In this document: positions 23,163 to 34,538 of the stretch, in pieces
How positions within the stretch are numbered: position 1 is the stretch's first letter
Layout: the number at the start of each line of letters is the position of its first letter
NCBI GenBank assembly: GCA_003116875.1
Contig: BCKT01000004.1
Span: 4,845 to 68,844, forward strand
Source: Takashimella koratensis
Lineage: Eukaryota > Basidiomycota > Tremellomycetes > Trichosporonales > Tetragoniomycetaceae
Direction of reading: 5' to 3'
DNA length: 64,000 nt
Position numbers and translations under genes: made by a program
The notes under the pieces: generated by a model
Told to the model about the DNA's origin: nothing
Databases searched by the model: none
The model's input: the letters and a program-made list of their open reading frames with translations, nothing else

Positions 23163-24803
23163 ATGGTTGAGTCTCATACAGCTCACCACCGGCGCAGCCT
23201 TTCAATGGACGACGACTCGAAGGGGTCTGGAGTACTCCAAACTCATACTCCATTCATGAGCAAGCATGATGCGGTACCGACCAGCAGAGATGCACGGGTA
23301 GATCCGTCTTCCCGACCACCTCCTGCGATCAGTCCATGGCTTATCAGTGAGTACCGGAACTAGTGGAAGATCCCTCTCGCTGACATGACCCCAGTATCGC
23401 TTTGGGTGAGCCCCGTATCCTTCAACGAAGTCTCGTGTTTTCCGCGCTGACCTTGTTCAGCTCGTCTTGAGTGGGAGCATCATTTTGTTCAACAAATATC
23501 TTTTCACTACCTTGAACTTTCCTTTCGTGAGAGCCGTTCCTTCTTTGTCTAGCCGTAATCTGAAAGCTGATAGACGACGTCCAGCCCATGTTTCTGACTG
23601 CGTACCACATGACGTTTGCTGTGAGTGTGAAGGAGACGGCATCTTACACAACGGTTCACTCACAAGGTATAGGCTATTGGAACTCGGATCTTGAGATACA
23701 CAACCCATCTCCTCGATGATGTCCATCAAAATCCGATTGATGTGAGTAATGAGCCATAAAGGAAAGCCTGACGATTTGCAGATGCGTACGTGGACACGAG
23801 CGATCTTGCCATTGGGCATTCTCTTTGCGTTGTCTTTGGTCCTCGCCAACACCGCATACGTCCATCTTTCCGTCAGCTTTGTTCAAATGTTAAAGGTACG
23901 TCATGGTACAGAGCAAGCTAACCCCTACGGCAGGCCGCGATTCCCGTCCTCACTCATCTGCTTACCTGCGCGTTTGGAATGGCTCGTAAGTCATCGTCCG
24001 TTGCAACATGCAACCTTCATTGTGAACGTGGGATGCTGAACAACTGTGTCGTCTAGAACTTGACGAGTTCACGGCCTTTTGTTTAACCTTGATCACCATT
24101 GGCTGTGTGTTGGCTGGTCTCGGCGAGTTAAGCTGGTCGGTGATCGGGCTCGTGTGCCAGATTCTAGCCGTTTTGGTAGGTCCAGTACTACGTTTGCTGT
24201 ATTGATACAACAGGCGGAATCTGTACGCTTGGTGCTCGTGCAAATCCTGTTGCATGACCGTAAGATGAACCCGTTGGTCAGCATCTATCACTATGCTCCG
24301 GTAAGTCTTAAACTCCTTGTCCTCATTGACGTAACTTAAGTTGTGCGGATCCATCATCGCGTTGATGATCCCCTTCCACGAGGGTATGGCTCCGTTCAGA
24401 GAGCTCGCGCGCGTTGGCCCAATGGTCCTTTTAGCGAACGGCGCCGTCGCGTTTGGCCTCAATGTTTCAGCGGTCTTCCTCATCGGGACGGCTGGAAGTT
24501 TTGTCTTGACACTGTGCGGCGTTCTCAAGGCAAGTAGTTATGAGTGCGCCCTGTGTTAACCTGCTAGGATATCATTCTCATCTCCTTGTCTGTTTTGCTA
24601 TTGGGCTCTCATGTCACCCCTACTCAAGTTGGAGGTAAGATTGTCGTTTAGAGTCTATATGCTCATCTGCAGGATATTCGGTCGCGCTTGCTGGTCTGAT
24701 GAGCTTCCGCTTCAAATCGAGTCCGATCATGGTCGTCGTCCAACAAGGCGTGACAAGCGCTGTCAGGCAAACGCAGGCCTTCTTTTCAAACGCAAGTGAT
24801 TGA
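23163..24803 (+). CDS. TPT-family nucleotide-sugar transporter, copy B
   Basis: This is a paralogue of copy A with the same exon plan: hydrophilic start MVESHTAHHRRSLSMDDD, PPPAISPWLI, the conserved 11-base exon 23395-23405, SGSIILFNKYLFTTLNFPF, FLTAYHMTFA, THLLDDVHQNPID, MRTWTRAILPLGILFALSLV, LTHLLTCAFGMAELDEFTAF, RKMNPLVSIYHYAP, NGAVAFGLNVSAVFLIG, TPTQVGGYSVALAGLMSF. One intron (24530-24567) begins with GC, not GT. Unspliced, the frame ends at TGA 24801-24803. Removing 24796-24851 instead joins it in frame to the glycosyltransferase that follows, and no start codon for that enzyme exists between them. Substrate unknown. Confidence 0.85.
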
Positions 24804-24851
24804 TTGAATTGCTGCTGACGAGGCTTTAGAGAAGGGTCAGGTTTATCGCAG

Positions 24852-26327
24852 TGGCTAGTTTTGCGTTCGTCCTGGCAAGCGTCGGATACCACGGTCGTGC
24901 GTACTTGTTCATTTTCAAATCTGATACCTAGGTGTTCACGAGCCCTTCTTTAACGCGCCTTCGCCAACCTCCATCTCGGCGACATGGGAGGACTACGCCC
25001 CTCGACATGTCAAGGTGCCAATTCCTTACGATATCACGCAGCCCTTACCCAACAAGACAGACGTCCCGTGGCTCAGTACCTTTGCGTTGCACGACCTCAC
25101 TCCTGAGCAACTGGTCCCACCCTTCTCTCCCGACCCTGACCCGAAAACGCTGCCTCAATTAGCATGGGTGATGGTTATCCAAGCAAACATGGTACAGAAG
25201 TGAGTGCTTAAGACTAGGCCAAGAGTGTCGCTAATCATTCTACAGCTCCGCCGAGATCATTCAACATATCCAATGTTTCTGCCTACGCGCAGGGATTCCG
25301 TTCTATCTGGACGTGGTTCTGTCGGTCACAGATGAGCACTTCTTCACCGCACGTCATTACAACTTGGTGAAATACCTCCGCCGACACCAATGGCTCCTGG
25401 TGACGGACGGGGACATTCTAATCGCAAACTCGAAATCGGACCCACGCAATCTGATCGCAGACGCCGACGGCGTCGACATCATCTTCCCCGAGCGAGGTTC
25501 ACCCGAGGTGTGCACTTGTGCCTTCTTCTTGCGCAACTCCCCGGGAGGCTGGAGCTTCTTGCGTCGGTGGCTGGCATGGCCTGCAGGGGCCAGCAACCCG
25601 AATTACGATAATGGTGACTTCAATGAGATGATTCTCGCCGGAATGCAGGCAGGTCCTCCTTCCAACCACGACGGCACCAGTCGCATGACTCACGCTGAAG
25701 TCGACGCTCTCGATTTGACACCAATGGAGAAGCGATGTATCAACCTGCCTATACAGGACTGGTACGCGCACGAATTTTGGAAGTGTCTCCATCCTCGATT
25801 GCGCGAAGTTCGTACTAGAGCACCTTGGAACCCGTACTGGGAGATCAGGTTATTCGAGTGGACAACGGCGCTTCCGCCGTTCACGTTGCGGGTCATTAAA
25901 GAGTACGGCGGCTTTGCTCGAAATTCGCCAAAGGTCCCTTCTGGCTGGTGGAGGTCGATGCTTCCCAACGACTTTATATTCCACCTTCACAAAACTGGTG
26001 ACTTGTTCAACGCGTCAATGGCGCTTTGTTCGGGAGACGATTGGGAGTACGAACCAAAGTAAGTCGACCACTGTTTCATCAGCTACGGCGCTGATTCAGC
26101 CTCGCAGATCAAACTTGACAGAGTTTATGCCCTACGTCAACTGGTATAACCCCTACTCGTGGGCTGGATGCTGGGAAAGGGACGGGACATATCTCTGCAG
26201 CGAGGATGGTTCTCATCACACTCCTGAAGAGGTATTCCCTGACTATCCGCCCACTGTGGTTGAACCGATTGAGCCGGTTGTAGAAGAGGAAGCGATTGAA
26301 GAGGTCGAAGAACTTGACGAGAAATGA
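24852..26327 (+). CDS. DUF273-like GT-A glycosyltransferase, apparently fused to TPT copy B
   Basis: After intron 24796-24851 the frame opens with a membrane segment (SFAFVLASVGYHG), then VHEPFFNAPSPTS and a luminal domain. The catalytic part shows FYLDVVLSVTDEHF, HYNLVKYLRRHQWLLVTDGD with DILIAN (DxD), DGVDIIFPERGSPEVCTCAF and a DNGDFNEMIL acidic motif, the pattern of DUF273-type GT-A transferases. A conserved C-terminal block (FHLHKTGDLFN, ALCSGDDWEYEPK, GCWERDGTYLC) ends in a very acidic tail. Further introns are at about 24897-24931, 25201-25245 and 26060-26107. The joining splice itself creates an ATG codon (A24795 plus TG24852-24853). A related C-terminus lies at 63.6-64.0 kb. Donor unknown. 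Confidence 0.75.
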
Positions 26328-26783
26328 GAGACCAGGTCGTCTGACATTGACGAGTTTGCATGAGTACATGGTCATCTTGGATTTGTTCCCATAGCCGACG
26401 GTGTGGGCCCGGAAGTATGGTACGGGTACGCGACGCGGTGGTTGGGTCAATGGATGTATATAGAATCCTTCTGTCTGCCTGTCTACCGGTCTGTTGGTCC
26501 AGTGTGTGTCTATGGCTTATCCAGTCATCCAAGTGCCAGTGCCACTCGCTCTTGCGTCCTGCCGCCCCACTCGCGTGCCTAACTGTACCCCCGGCCCTCT
26601 TGCCCGCGCGCCTATCTATCTCCGGGGTGCACATACCTCCGACGCGTGCACTCCCGCTTCTTCTCATCCTCCCACCATATCATCATCCTCAACCCTCAAT
26701 CCTCAACCCNCGGCCCCCCCCCCCCCNCNCTNCCCNCCNCCCNCTTANCANCCCAANCGCGCGCAGGATCCACTAAACCTCTC
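26328..26783. other. intergenic with low-quality C/N tract
   Basis: Between two plus-strand genes. Positions 26,710-26,757 contain ten N in a C-rich run, followed by a GGATCC site at about 26,766. The tract looks like a sequencing or assembly join, so the distance between the flanking genes is not reliable. Confidence 0.7.
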
Positions 26784-28886
26784 ATGTCCGGGGCGCGAGG
26801 AACACGGCACGCCGTCGCAGACTCTGAACCATCGACCGCCTCCAAATCCTCCCGTAACTTGTTATCATCCGTCGCGACAACTTACCGTATTCGAAGCGAT
26901 ACCGACAGGATGGTCGACGGGGACCAACAGGCTTCGAGCGGCATGCGACCCATATCCCTCGCCGAGAAGAGGGGTGAAACCCTTCCAAGCCTTGGCATCG
27001 GGCGTGAGAAAAAGCGACGTTCGGATATAGGCAAGTCTATGGTCATCTCTCATCTCTCAATTTTTGATCGCTCGCAGCAACTGACCATACCCCTACTTTA
27101 GGCTTGTCTGGCAAAGCTTGGGCCATCATTGGTGCAGTTCTTTTCGTCATCTTTATAACCACCATGTTGCTTCGTAAGTCTGTCGCGTGGAAATCGTTAC
27201 CATCTTCTAATACGAACATCTCTAGCTTCCACGACAACCCCGTCGCATTCTCATACACACGCCCCAGAACTTCACGTTCTCTCCCCTCGCGACTACCTGA
27301 ACAATTCGCGCATTGACCCAGCCCCATTCCCATTCTGTCCCGTCTTTGGCTCAGGTGATGCCGTCGCTCAACGACGAGGCCAGCTTGAATTGCTGCGTTC
27401 TCGTGTGTACTCTGGTACTGGAGGTCGTGTCCAGCGCTTGATTCAAAAGGCAATGTCAGGTGCGCCAGTCACCATGAGCGTTTTGGGAGGTTCAGTTACG
27501 GCATGCGTCGGGGCTGGCGACGATCTCATCAGTCGGACATGTTACCCTCACCGATTCTTTGACTGGTGGCAGACCGTTTTCCCTCATCCCGCAAACGAGC
27601 TCACGAATGGGGCGACCGCCAAGACCGATTCGGCGTACTATGCCTACTGTAACTCGCATCACCTCCCGGACAAGACGGACCTGGTCATCTTGGAGTTTGA
27701 CGGCGCCGATCCCAAGTAAGTTCTCTTCTCTCTACACCTGCTAACAGCAGTGACCCGGAATGGCTTCCACACTTTGAGCTCCTCGTCCGATCCATTCTCA
27801 TCCGCCCCGAGATGCCCGCCGTTGTCATTCTCGGTCATTTCAGTCCTCAAGTCCAAGCGCAAAACGGCTTTGCAGGGCCCGAGCTCTTGCACAACGTGGT
27901 CGCCCAATTCTACGACGTCCCTCATATATCCGTCAAGGGTCTGCTGTACGAGCTGTACCTGCAAAGCCCAGACAAAGCGCGATCTGCATTCTATCACGAC
28001 CCGCAACTCGCCAACAACAAGGGCCACGAACTCATCGCCGACGTCTTGATCTCGTACTTCATGTCCCAAGTTTGCTCCGGATGGTCATCCCTCACTGGCC
28101 ACTCATACGAGGCGTTAAAATTGAATGGAGACTCGGATTCGGACAAGTCGTCGCCGCCATCTCTTCTGGGTGGAGTCGGCTTGCGACCGGGCATGCCTGG
28201 CCAAAACCCTGGCGACGGCGCGAGCGCAGATTCGGCCCTCGCACAGAAATACGCATCCCTCAAAGTCCCCAACGCACGACTCGCCGATCGCCCAACGGAT
28301 GTCACGCAGTTCCGTGAAGTCGAGCCGTTCTGCGTCAGCGCAAGCGATTTGATCAACCCACTGCCTCCGTCATTGTTCCATGGCTCGGGATGGCACCCAT
28401 ACCACCCGACCCGATCGGCTCACATCGAGGACAGGCACTATTGGTACGCTGAACAACCGACGTCGCGTCTGCGTGTTCCCGTTCGGATCGGCGCTGGAGA
28501 CGTCGGTATCTACTTTGTGCAAAGCCCCGTTGAGAACCCGCTCGGGACGGTGAAATGCTGGGTCGACGACAACTTTGGTGGAGCCAAGACGCTTTATGGT
28601 ACTGCTGAGGTTGACGAGACGATCGCAACGTGAGTAGAGCATATGAGTGTAGAATCCGGTCTACGTGGTCGGACGATCAGACAGAATCTCCTTTGTCACA
28701 ATGCTAATCCATTCCGCAGTCTCGTCATTGTTGACCGAGGCGTGTCACGGGGTTCCCACTTTGTGGAATGTAAACTTGAAGGCGAGCCAGGCGACAGCTC
28801 TCCTCCCTTTAAAATTCTTGGCATGTGAGTAGGGAGGTAGAATTGGTAGGGATCTTTACTTACTGCTGTCCAGCTTCACGACATGA
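26784..28886 (+). CDS. membrane-anchored SGNH-hydrolase-like protein (capsule-associated-type)
   Basis: A long basic cytosolic N-terminus is followed by one membrane segment (AWAIIGAVLFVIFITTMLL) created by splicing 27031-27101, an intron with a GC donor. The luminal part has VTMSVLGGSVTAC (a Gly-x-Ser block as in SGNH enzymes), FFDWWQTVFPH, NELTNGATAKTDSAYYAYC, TDLVILEFDGADP, AVVILGHFSP, then NNKGHELIADVLISYFM and a C-terminal beta-rich region with HYWYAEQPTS and VDDNFGG. Similar proteins in encapsulated basidiomycetes are, as far as I recall, annotated as capsular-associated; that is recollection, not a search. A role in polysaccharide acylation or attachment is inferred. The ATG at 26784 lies just after the N tract; ATG 26910 is an alternative. 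Confidence 0.65.
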
Positions 28887-29324
28887 GAGAATACGAGACG
28901 TTGCGCATATGAGTCTGTGGAAGGGGACGATGGTATGAACTTTCTTGCTTTGGATTGGTGTTTTCTTCTCATTTCTTTGCCTGCTTTCATATATGCCATT
29001 GTTCCCATACGAGCTCTCCTTCCCTCGTTCCCTACCCGGCCCCAGCGTCAGTCTCTGGCTGGGACTGTTTGGATCCCATGGTACCCTTGGAGTCCCGTCT
29101 ATACGATACATTACATGAATCACCTACCCATTGGTTGGACTGTAGGCATCTACGGAACTATGACGGACTTTGTCGGGGCTTAAATCCGACGTCGATTGGC
29201 TACCATTCTCCTCGCCGCGTGCGTCGTCGACTACCATCCATCCGTCTTTCATCTTCACCTTCATCCATCCCCCTACCCAGTACCCACCTCTCTTCTCGAC
29301 CTTCAAAACACACCCACACTCACC
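28887..29324. other. intergenic, promoter of succinyl-CoA ligase
   Basis: 438 bases between same-strand genes. A C/T-rich stretch precedes the ATG at 29325, as is common upstream of strongly expressed fungal genes. No other feature seen. Confidence 0.45.
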
Positions 29325-30924
29325 ATGATCCGCTCCCTCCGCCCCGCCCGCGCGCTCAAGGTGAGTCTCGCGTCTCGAGTTACGCACATGCCATAGTTGC
29401 GCACCCACTAACCCGCGCTCCTTTCTTCCCGCCGGCAGTTTGTCGCCCAACAACAACGCCGCAACTTGTCGATCCACGAGTACCAGTCTGTTCAGCTCCT
29501 CAACTCGGTAGGTCCATCCAGGCGAGACTCTCTTCTCCTACTGTGGCTCTGCTGACACCGTCAAGTACGGCATCCCCACTCCCAAGGCGCTCCCGGCTTT
29601 CTCGGCAGAGGAGGCAGAGTCGGTCGCCAAGTCGTTTGGTAGGTCCAAACCATCAACATGTCTAATTTTATGCTAGGCAAGGATGAGCTCGTGATCAAGG
29701 CTCAGGTTCTCGCGGGCGGCCGTGGCAAGGGTCACTTTGACAACGGGTTCAAGGGTGGTGTACAGATGGTTGACTCGTGAGTCCATGTCTCTGCCCGCTT
29801 TCTGGATTCCCATGCTGATAGACCTACTCCAGCCCCGCGCAGGCCAAAGAATACGCATCCAAGATGCTCGGCGCCAAGCTCATCACCAAGCAGACTGGCG
29901 CTGGTGGCCGCTTGTGCAACGCTGTCATGCTCGCTGAGCGCATGCCTCCTCAGAAGGAGTACTACGCCGCCGTTCTCAACGACCGTGCGTCTGGTTCTCC
30001 GGTCCTTGTCACCTCCAGCCAGGGTGGTATGAACATCGAAGACGTCGCCAAGGAGGATCCTGATGCGATCATCACCACCGTCCTTGACTTTGAGAAGGGC
30101 ATCTCCGAGTCTCAGGCTCTCGACCTTGCCAAGAAGCTTGGGTTCAACGACAACGCTCAGAAGAACGCCGCCGATGTCTTTGGCAAGCTCTACCAAATCT
30201 TCAAGGAGAAGGACGCCACCCAGATCGAGATCAACCCACTTGCCGAGCTCAGCGATGGCCAGGTTCTCTGCATGGACGCCAAGTTTGGCTTTGACGACAA
30301 CGCCGACTTCCGTCAGAAGGATATCTTCAAGCTCCGTGACACCACTCAGGAGGACGCGCAGGAGGTTGAGGCTGCCGAGGTGAGTTCCAATTCCGGATCA
30401 CGGCTGACCCACAGTACGGCCTCAACTTTATCAAACTCGACGGTAACGTCGGCTGCCTCGTCAACGGCGCCGGTCTCGCCATGGCTACCATGGACGTTCT
30501 CAACCTCCACGGAGGCTCGCCCGCCAACTTCCTCGACGTCGGTGGTGGTGCGACCGCCGACGCTGTCAAGAAGGCGTTTGAGCTCCTCCTCACCTCGTCC
30601 AGCGTCAAGTCGATCTTTGTCAACATCTGTAGGTCTACCCTCTTGGTCTCAATGTGTCATGCTAACTCGTTACAGTCGGTGGTATCATGCGCTGCGATGT
30701 CATTGCCGAGGGTATCATCAAGGCTACCAAGGAGCTCGAGCTCACGATCCCCCTCGTTGTTCGTCTCCAGGGCACAAAAGAGGCCGAGGCCAAGGCGTGA
30801 GTAAAGATCAACACGGCACGCTGACCGCAACAGGATGATCAAGGAGTCTGGGTTGAAGATCTTCCCCTTTGACGGCCTCGATGAGGCTGCCGCCAAGGCG
30901 GTCGAGATGGCCAAGAGCGCCTAA
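29325..30924 (+). CDS. LSC2: succinyl-CoA ligase beta subunit, mitochondrial
   Basis: This is the beta subunit of the citric-acid-cycle enzyme that makes ATP or GTP from succinyl-CoA. The basic start [12 protein letters not shown] and [18 protein letters not shown] look like a mitochondrial leader running into the mature N-terminus. ATP-grasp elements are visible: [38 protein letters not shown], and the C-terminal half has [29 protein letters not shown] and [18 protein letters not shown] (CoA-ligase signature). Seven or eight exons with short introns; the end reads AVEMAKSA. This gene starts the housekeeping block. Confidence 0.95.
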
Positions 30925-31150
30925 GTGGGTGGGCAGGTTAGTCAACGAAATGAGAGAGAAGTATGTATCCACATGGAATGTAGACGTGTAGGGTGGGATC
31001 TGGAGACATGGTGCATCTGCGCAGCGTCCCGGTATCGTTGATTGCGTATGCTACTAATGCGTGCCGCTCAACACATCTGCCTTTAACAAGCCAACAATGT
31101 GGCAATCGTATCATGTCATAGTGCACAACAATAATCAACCGTACAAATCA

Positions 31151-34100
31151 CTATCTCCCTTTCTCCTCTTTCTTCGGCTTGAAACACAATGTCTCCACAC
31201 CTGTTGCTCTTCTCGCTTCACTCAGAATCTTCCTCATCGCATCCAAATCCCTCTCCAGACCTTCTTGCGTTCCCTGCCTCTTGTACGCTTGGGAGATGAT
31301 ATCGTAAATCTTCCCTAGCGTCTCTTTCGCATGTGGTGAGACGTGGGCGGATACGGATTGGTGTAGGAACTCAATCTCGAGAGTGGCCGTGAGCATACCG
31401 CCTGTCCCGAATCTGTCGATAGTGGAGAACGACTCGTAGGCTGTATCTGCGAGGCGGTCGACGAGGGCGGAGAGGACACGCGGAATTAGGCCTAGAGCAA
31501 CGTCGCCGACCCGGCCGTGAGTCTCGACGAGGAGGAGAACGGCACGTAACATATATCCCCGGACTTCGGAGGGAGTTGGGGCCTCGAGCCAGTTGACGCC
31601 AGAGTTCAAGATGCCGCCACGGATAACGTCGCAGATGGCGTTGGCCCGCCGATTGACGTAGTCCTGGAAGACCATGTCGTCCATCTGACCGGCAACATCG
31701 AGCAACATGGCCTTGTCAGCCGACATGTCCGTGTCCAAGAGCTTGGCCAGGGATGTCGTCATCGACGGCAGCGTAGACGCTCTTAGCTCTTCAAACTTGG
31801 CAAGTGTCAAGAGCAGCCGTGTCTCCTATGGTTGGTATGAGCTTGGGAACCACTAAGAGAGCAAGCGGGGTTACTTACAATGTTACGCAGGGTGACTAGC
31901 CGCCCGGTTGGGACCCGACCCCTAGGGACCGTCGAGTCTGCCGGCTGAGTCGCTAGGCTCATGATCCCATCAAATAAGAAGCACTGAGTCTCCACAAACA
32001 TCTCCTTGCACCTGTTCTTGAAATTGGGAGGGATAGGCTCCTTTTCACGAGCCGACACTTTGCGTGCAGAGGCGGAGACTCGCATCTGGAAGTTCTCCAT
32101 GACCTTGAGGTATCCCCCGGCGTTCCAGTCGTCGAGTAAATGAAGTGTCTTGGCGTCTAAGGAACTGTCAGCAGACATGCTTTGAGTCGCAAGGATTCAC
32201 CGACGCCACGACTTACCCCTTGCCCATGTCGTCGAAATCACATCCTGCAATCGCCACCTGAACGACTCGAGCAGCTTTCGCAACGCGCCTGCCGAGTCAC
32301 CACCTACATCAACAGCGACTAGCTCCCCCACGCACTCGGCGACGTCATCCGCCAGTCGCTCAGCGTAATGACAAGCGATCAAAACCGTCGTCCCGTGAGG
32401 CACAAACGATGGAATTACTTGCTCTTTGCGGCCAACGGCGGTGTCCGAGAGAGTAAAGTATGAGGAGAGGATAGAGGTATAGGCTTTGACGATCTCGAGA
32501 GCCATGCTGCGACAGGTGGCCAGTGGGCGAGGGGAATGAGACGAGTCTCGCTGACACTGGTTAGTTGTTGGACTGAAGGTAGATCCCACCTTGCGGTATT
32601 TCCCCTCCATGCACGCCTTGGCAATCTTCCAGAACCCGGGCAACGACCTCGTAACGTGGTCTGAGAGCTGCTTGACCATTGCTTGGATCGCCTGCCAGCT
32701 GGATTCAAGTGGGACTGAGGTTTGACGCTTAGCTAGTTGACTACACGCGGGTCATGCAGAGCGACTCACGTGAAACGATGGGAATCGTCATATCGACCGA
32801 TGTCATTGTGAGCTGGCGCTTGAGGAGGTCTTGCGGAGATACTACCTCCACCTGGCAGTCTGATAGGTTTCAGCTTGATCTCTGACAAGGGTTGCAGTAG
32901 ACCTAACCAACCTTTGATCCGTTCAATGGCCCGTCCCGAGATGGTCCGGATGGACGACAAGATGTGCGCATGTTGATACTCGAGGTACGTCCACGCCGGC
33001 TCGTCCGACCCATCAAGTTCAATCAAGACTCTAGTTTTTCATCAGCGCCCATGCCCAAATCCACTTCCACCTTGTCTCCACGACTCACTCAATCGTCTTT
33101 TCGTGCTCTTCCACACTCTTTGACGAATCCTTCAACGCAGCGTCCAATTTTACTCTCATATCACTCATAATCTTCTCCACTGAAGTCCAGACTTTATCAT
33201 AGACTCGTTTCTGCTGTGCTTTTTGCTCAGGCGTTGATGCTCGGACACCGGGGATCAATGGACCTCTCCCTGTCTGTAGGAATGACCCTTTCTTGTAGTC
33301 TCGAAGCGCTTGATCGTACTTGCCCTGTACCATGATATCAGCACGCGGCTACACGTCGGAGGTGACACCACTCACCGCTGCTATCGAATCCATGAGTGAT
33401 CCAGGGAGGTTGAACAAAAACTTGGCCTTTTCCACCACACCTAGAGTTGAGCGCAGCTTGGACGCTTTGACGGCGTTCTCCAACACGGGCAGGAAGACCT
33501 GGTCTGCTCGGTGTCCAGCGACTACTGATTAGCGTCCCCAAGCCTCGGTATTGACTCACCTTTAAAGATCTCTCGCAATTCTCGTGTCCCATAATCACTT
33601 TCATCCGCCAAGAACCCTTCCTTCATATCCCGGTAAACCACTGCGAAGTAGTCAACACCTCACACCCGTCACTTTACTTCTCTCGTTGGAGTCTACTCAC
33701 CATCCGAGCTAGCTTTCACTGCGACGAAACGATCAAAGTTATCCTCGACCAAGATACGCACAGCCTCTGAACGCGACTCGATCGCTCTCTCGAGGTTGGC
33801 GATACCTCGCTTCAAGTCATTGTAAGATGCTTCTGGGTGTTGCGCGGAAAGAAAGACTTTGGGGTCGAATGTCTTGGACGAAAGAAGGGTTGCTGTGCCT
33901 ATGATAGGGTCAGTTGAGCTCTCGACCGATGAACAAGGCTGAGAAGCTTTCATGCCCACTCACGCGTTCTCAGGTCCAATTCGTGCGCTCTGGATATGTT
34001 AGTGAGAGTCGACAAAGAGAAATCATCAACGATCCCCAACTCACCCGCTAAGCCTACCCCTCAGCCCCAATGGATCATGCTCCTCCACTACCCCTCCGTC

Positions 34101-34311
34101 CTCGGTTGTCATCGTCCCTGCCAATGGTCCCTCGCGCTCATGGTCGACCTCCTCCCAGTGGTCTGGATCGACCGAAGAGATGTTGTACAGCTTGAGAACT
34201 ACGGACGTGGGGTCAGCATGGGTCCGGACAGAACGGGGCGAGAGGGGTGCGGATCCAGGGGGTACGGACGCGGAGCTACTCACGCGCCGCTTCGTCGACC
34301 TGCCTGCTCAT
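31151..34311 (-). CDS. SEC5: exocyst complex component SEC5
   Basis: SEC5 tethers secretory vesicles to the plasma membrane as part of the eight-subunit exocyst. The minus-strand gene starts MSRQVDEAA at 34311, with an intron after nine codons, then [18 protein letters not shown] and the hallmark EEHDPLGL. The conserved N-terminal block [39 protein letters not shown] and VAVKASSD is unmistakable, followed by [27 protein letters not shown] and a helical C-terminal region typical of exocyst rods. The last exon ends near 31151 ([15 protein letters not shown]). It diverges from SURF6 (227 bases between starts). Confidence 0.93.
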
Positions 34312-34538
34312 GCTGCCTGAGATTTTGTGTATAGGGTCGGGGATGGGGGATGGGGGAATGGGGAGATGGACAATGTTGACCTGGAGATGGATGACGCCGG
34401 GCCCTGGTTGCCAGTGCCAGAGGTCACGTGATCTCTCTCCATCCAGCTTCCCATTCTGAAATTTTGTCCGCCGTTGCTTTCTTTGTCTCACTCTGTTCTC
34501 CTCTTGACCCCATCCCAACTCTTCGTATCCATCTCACC

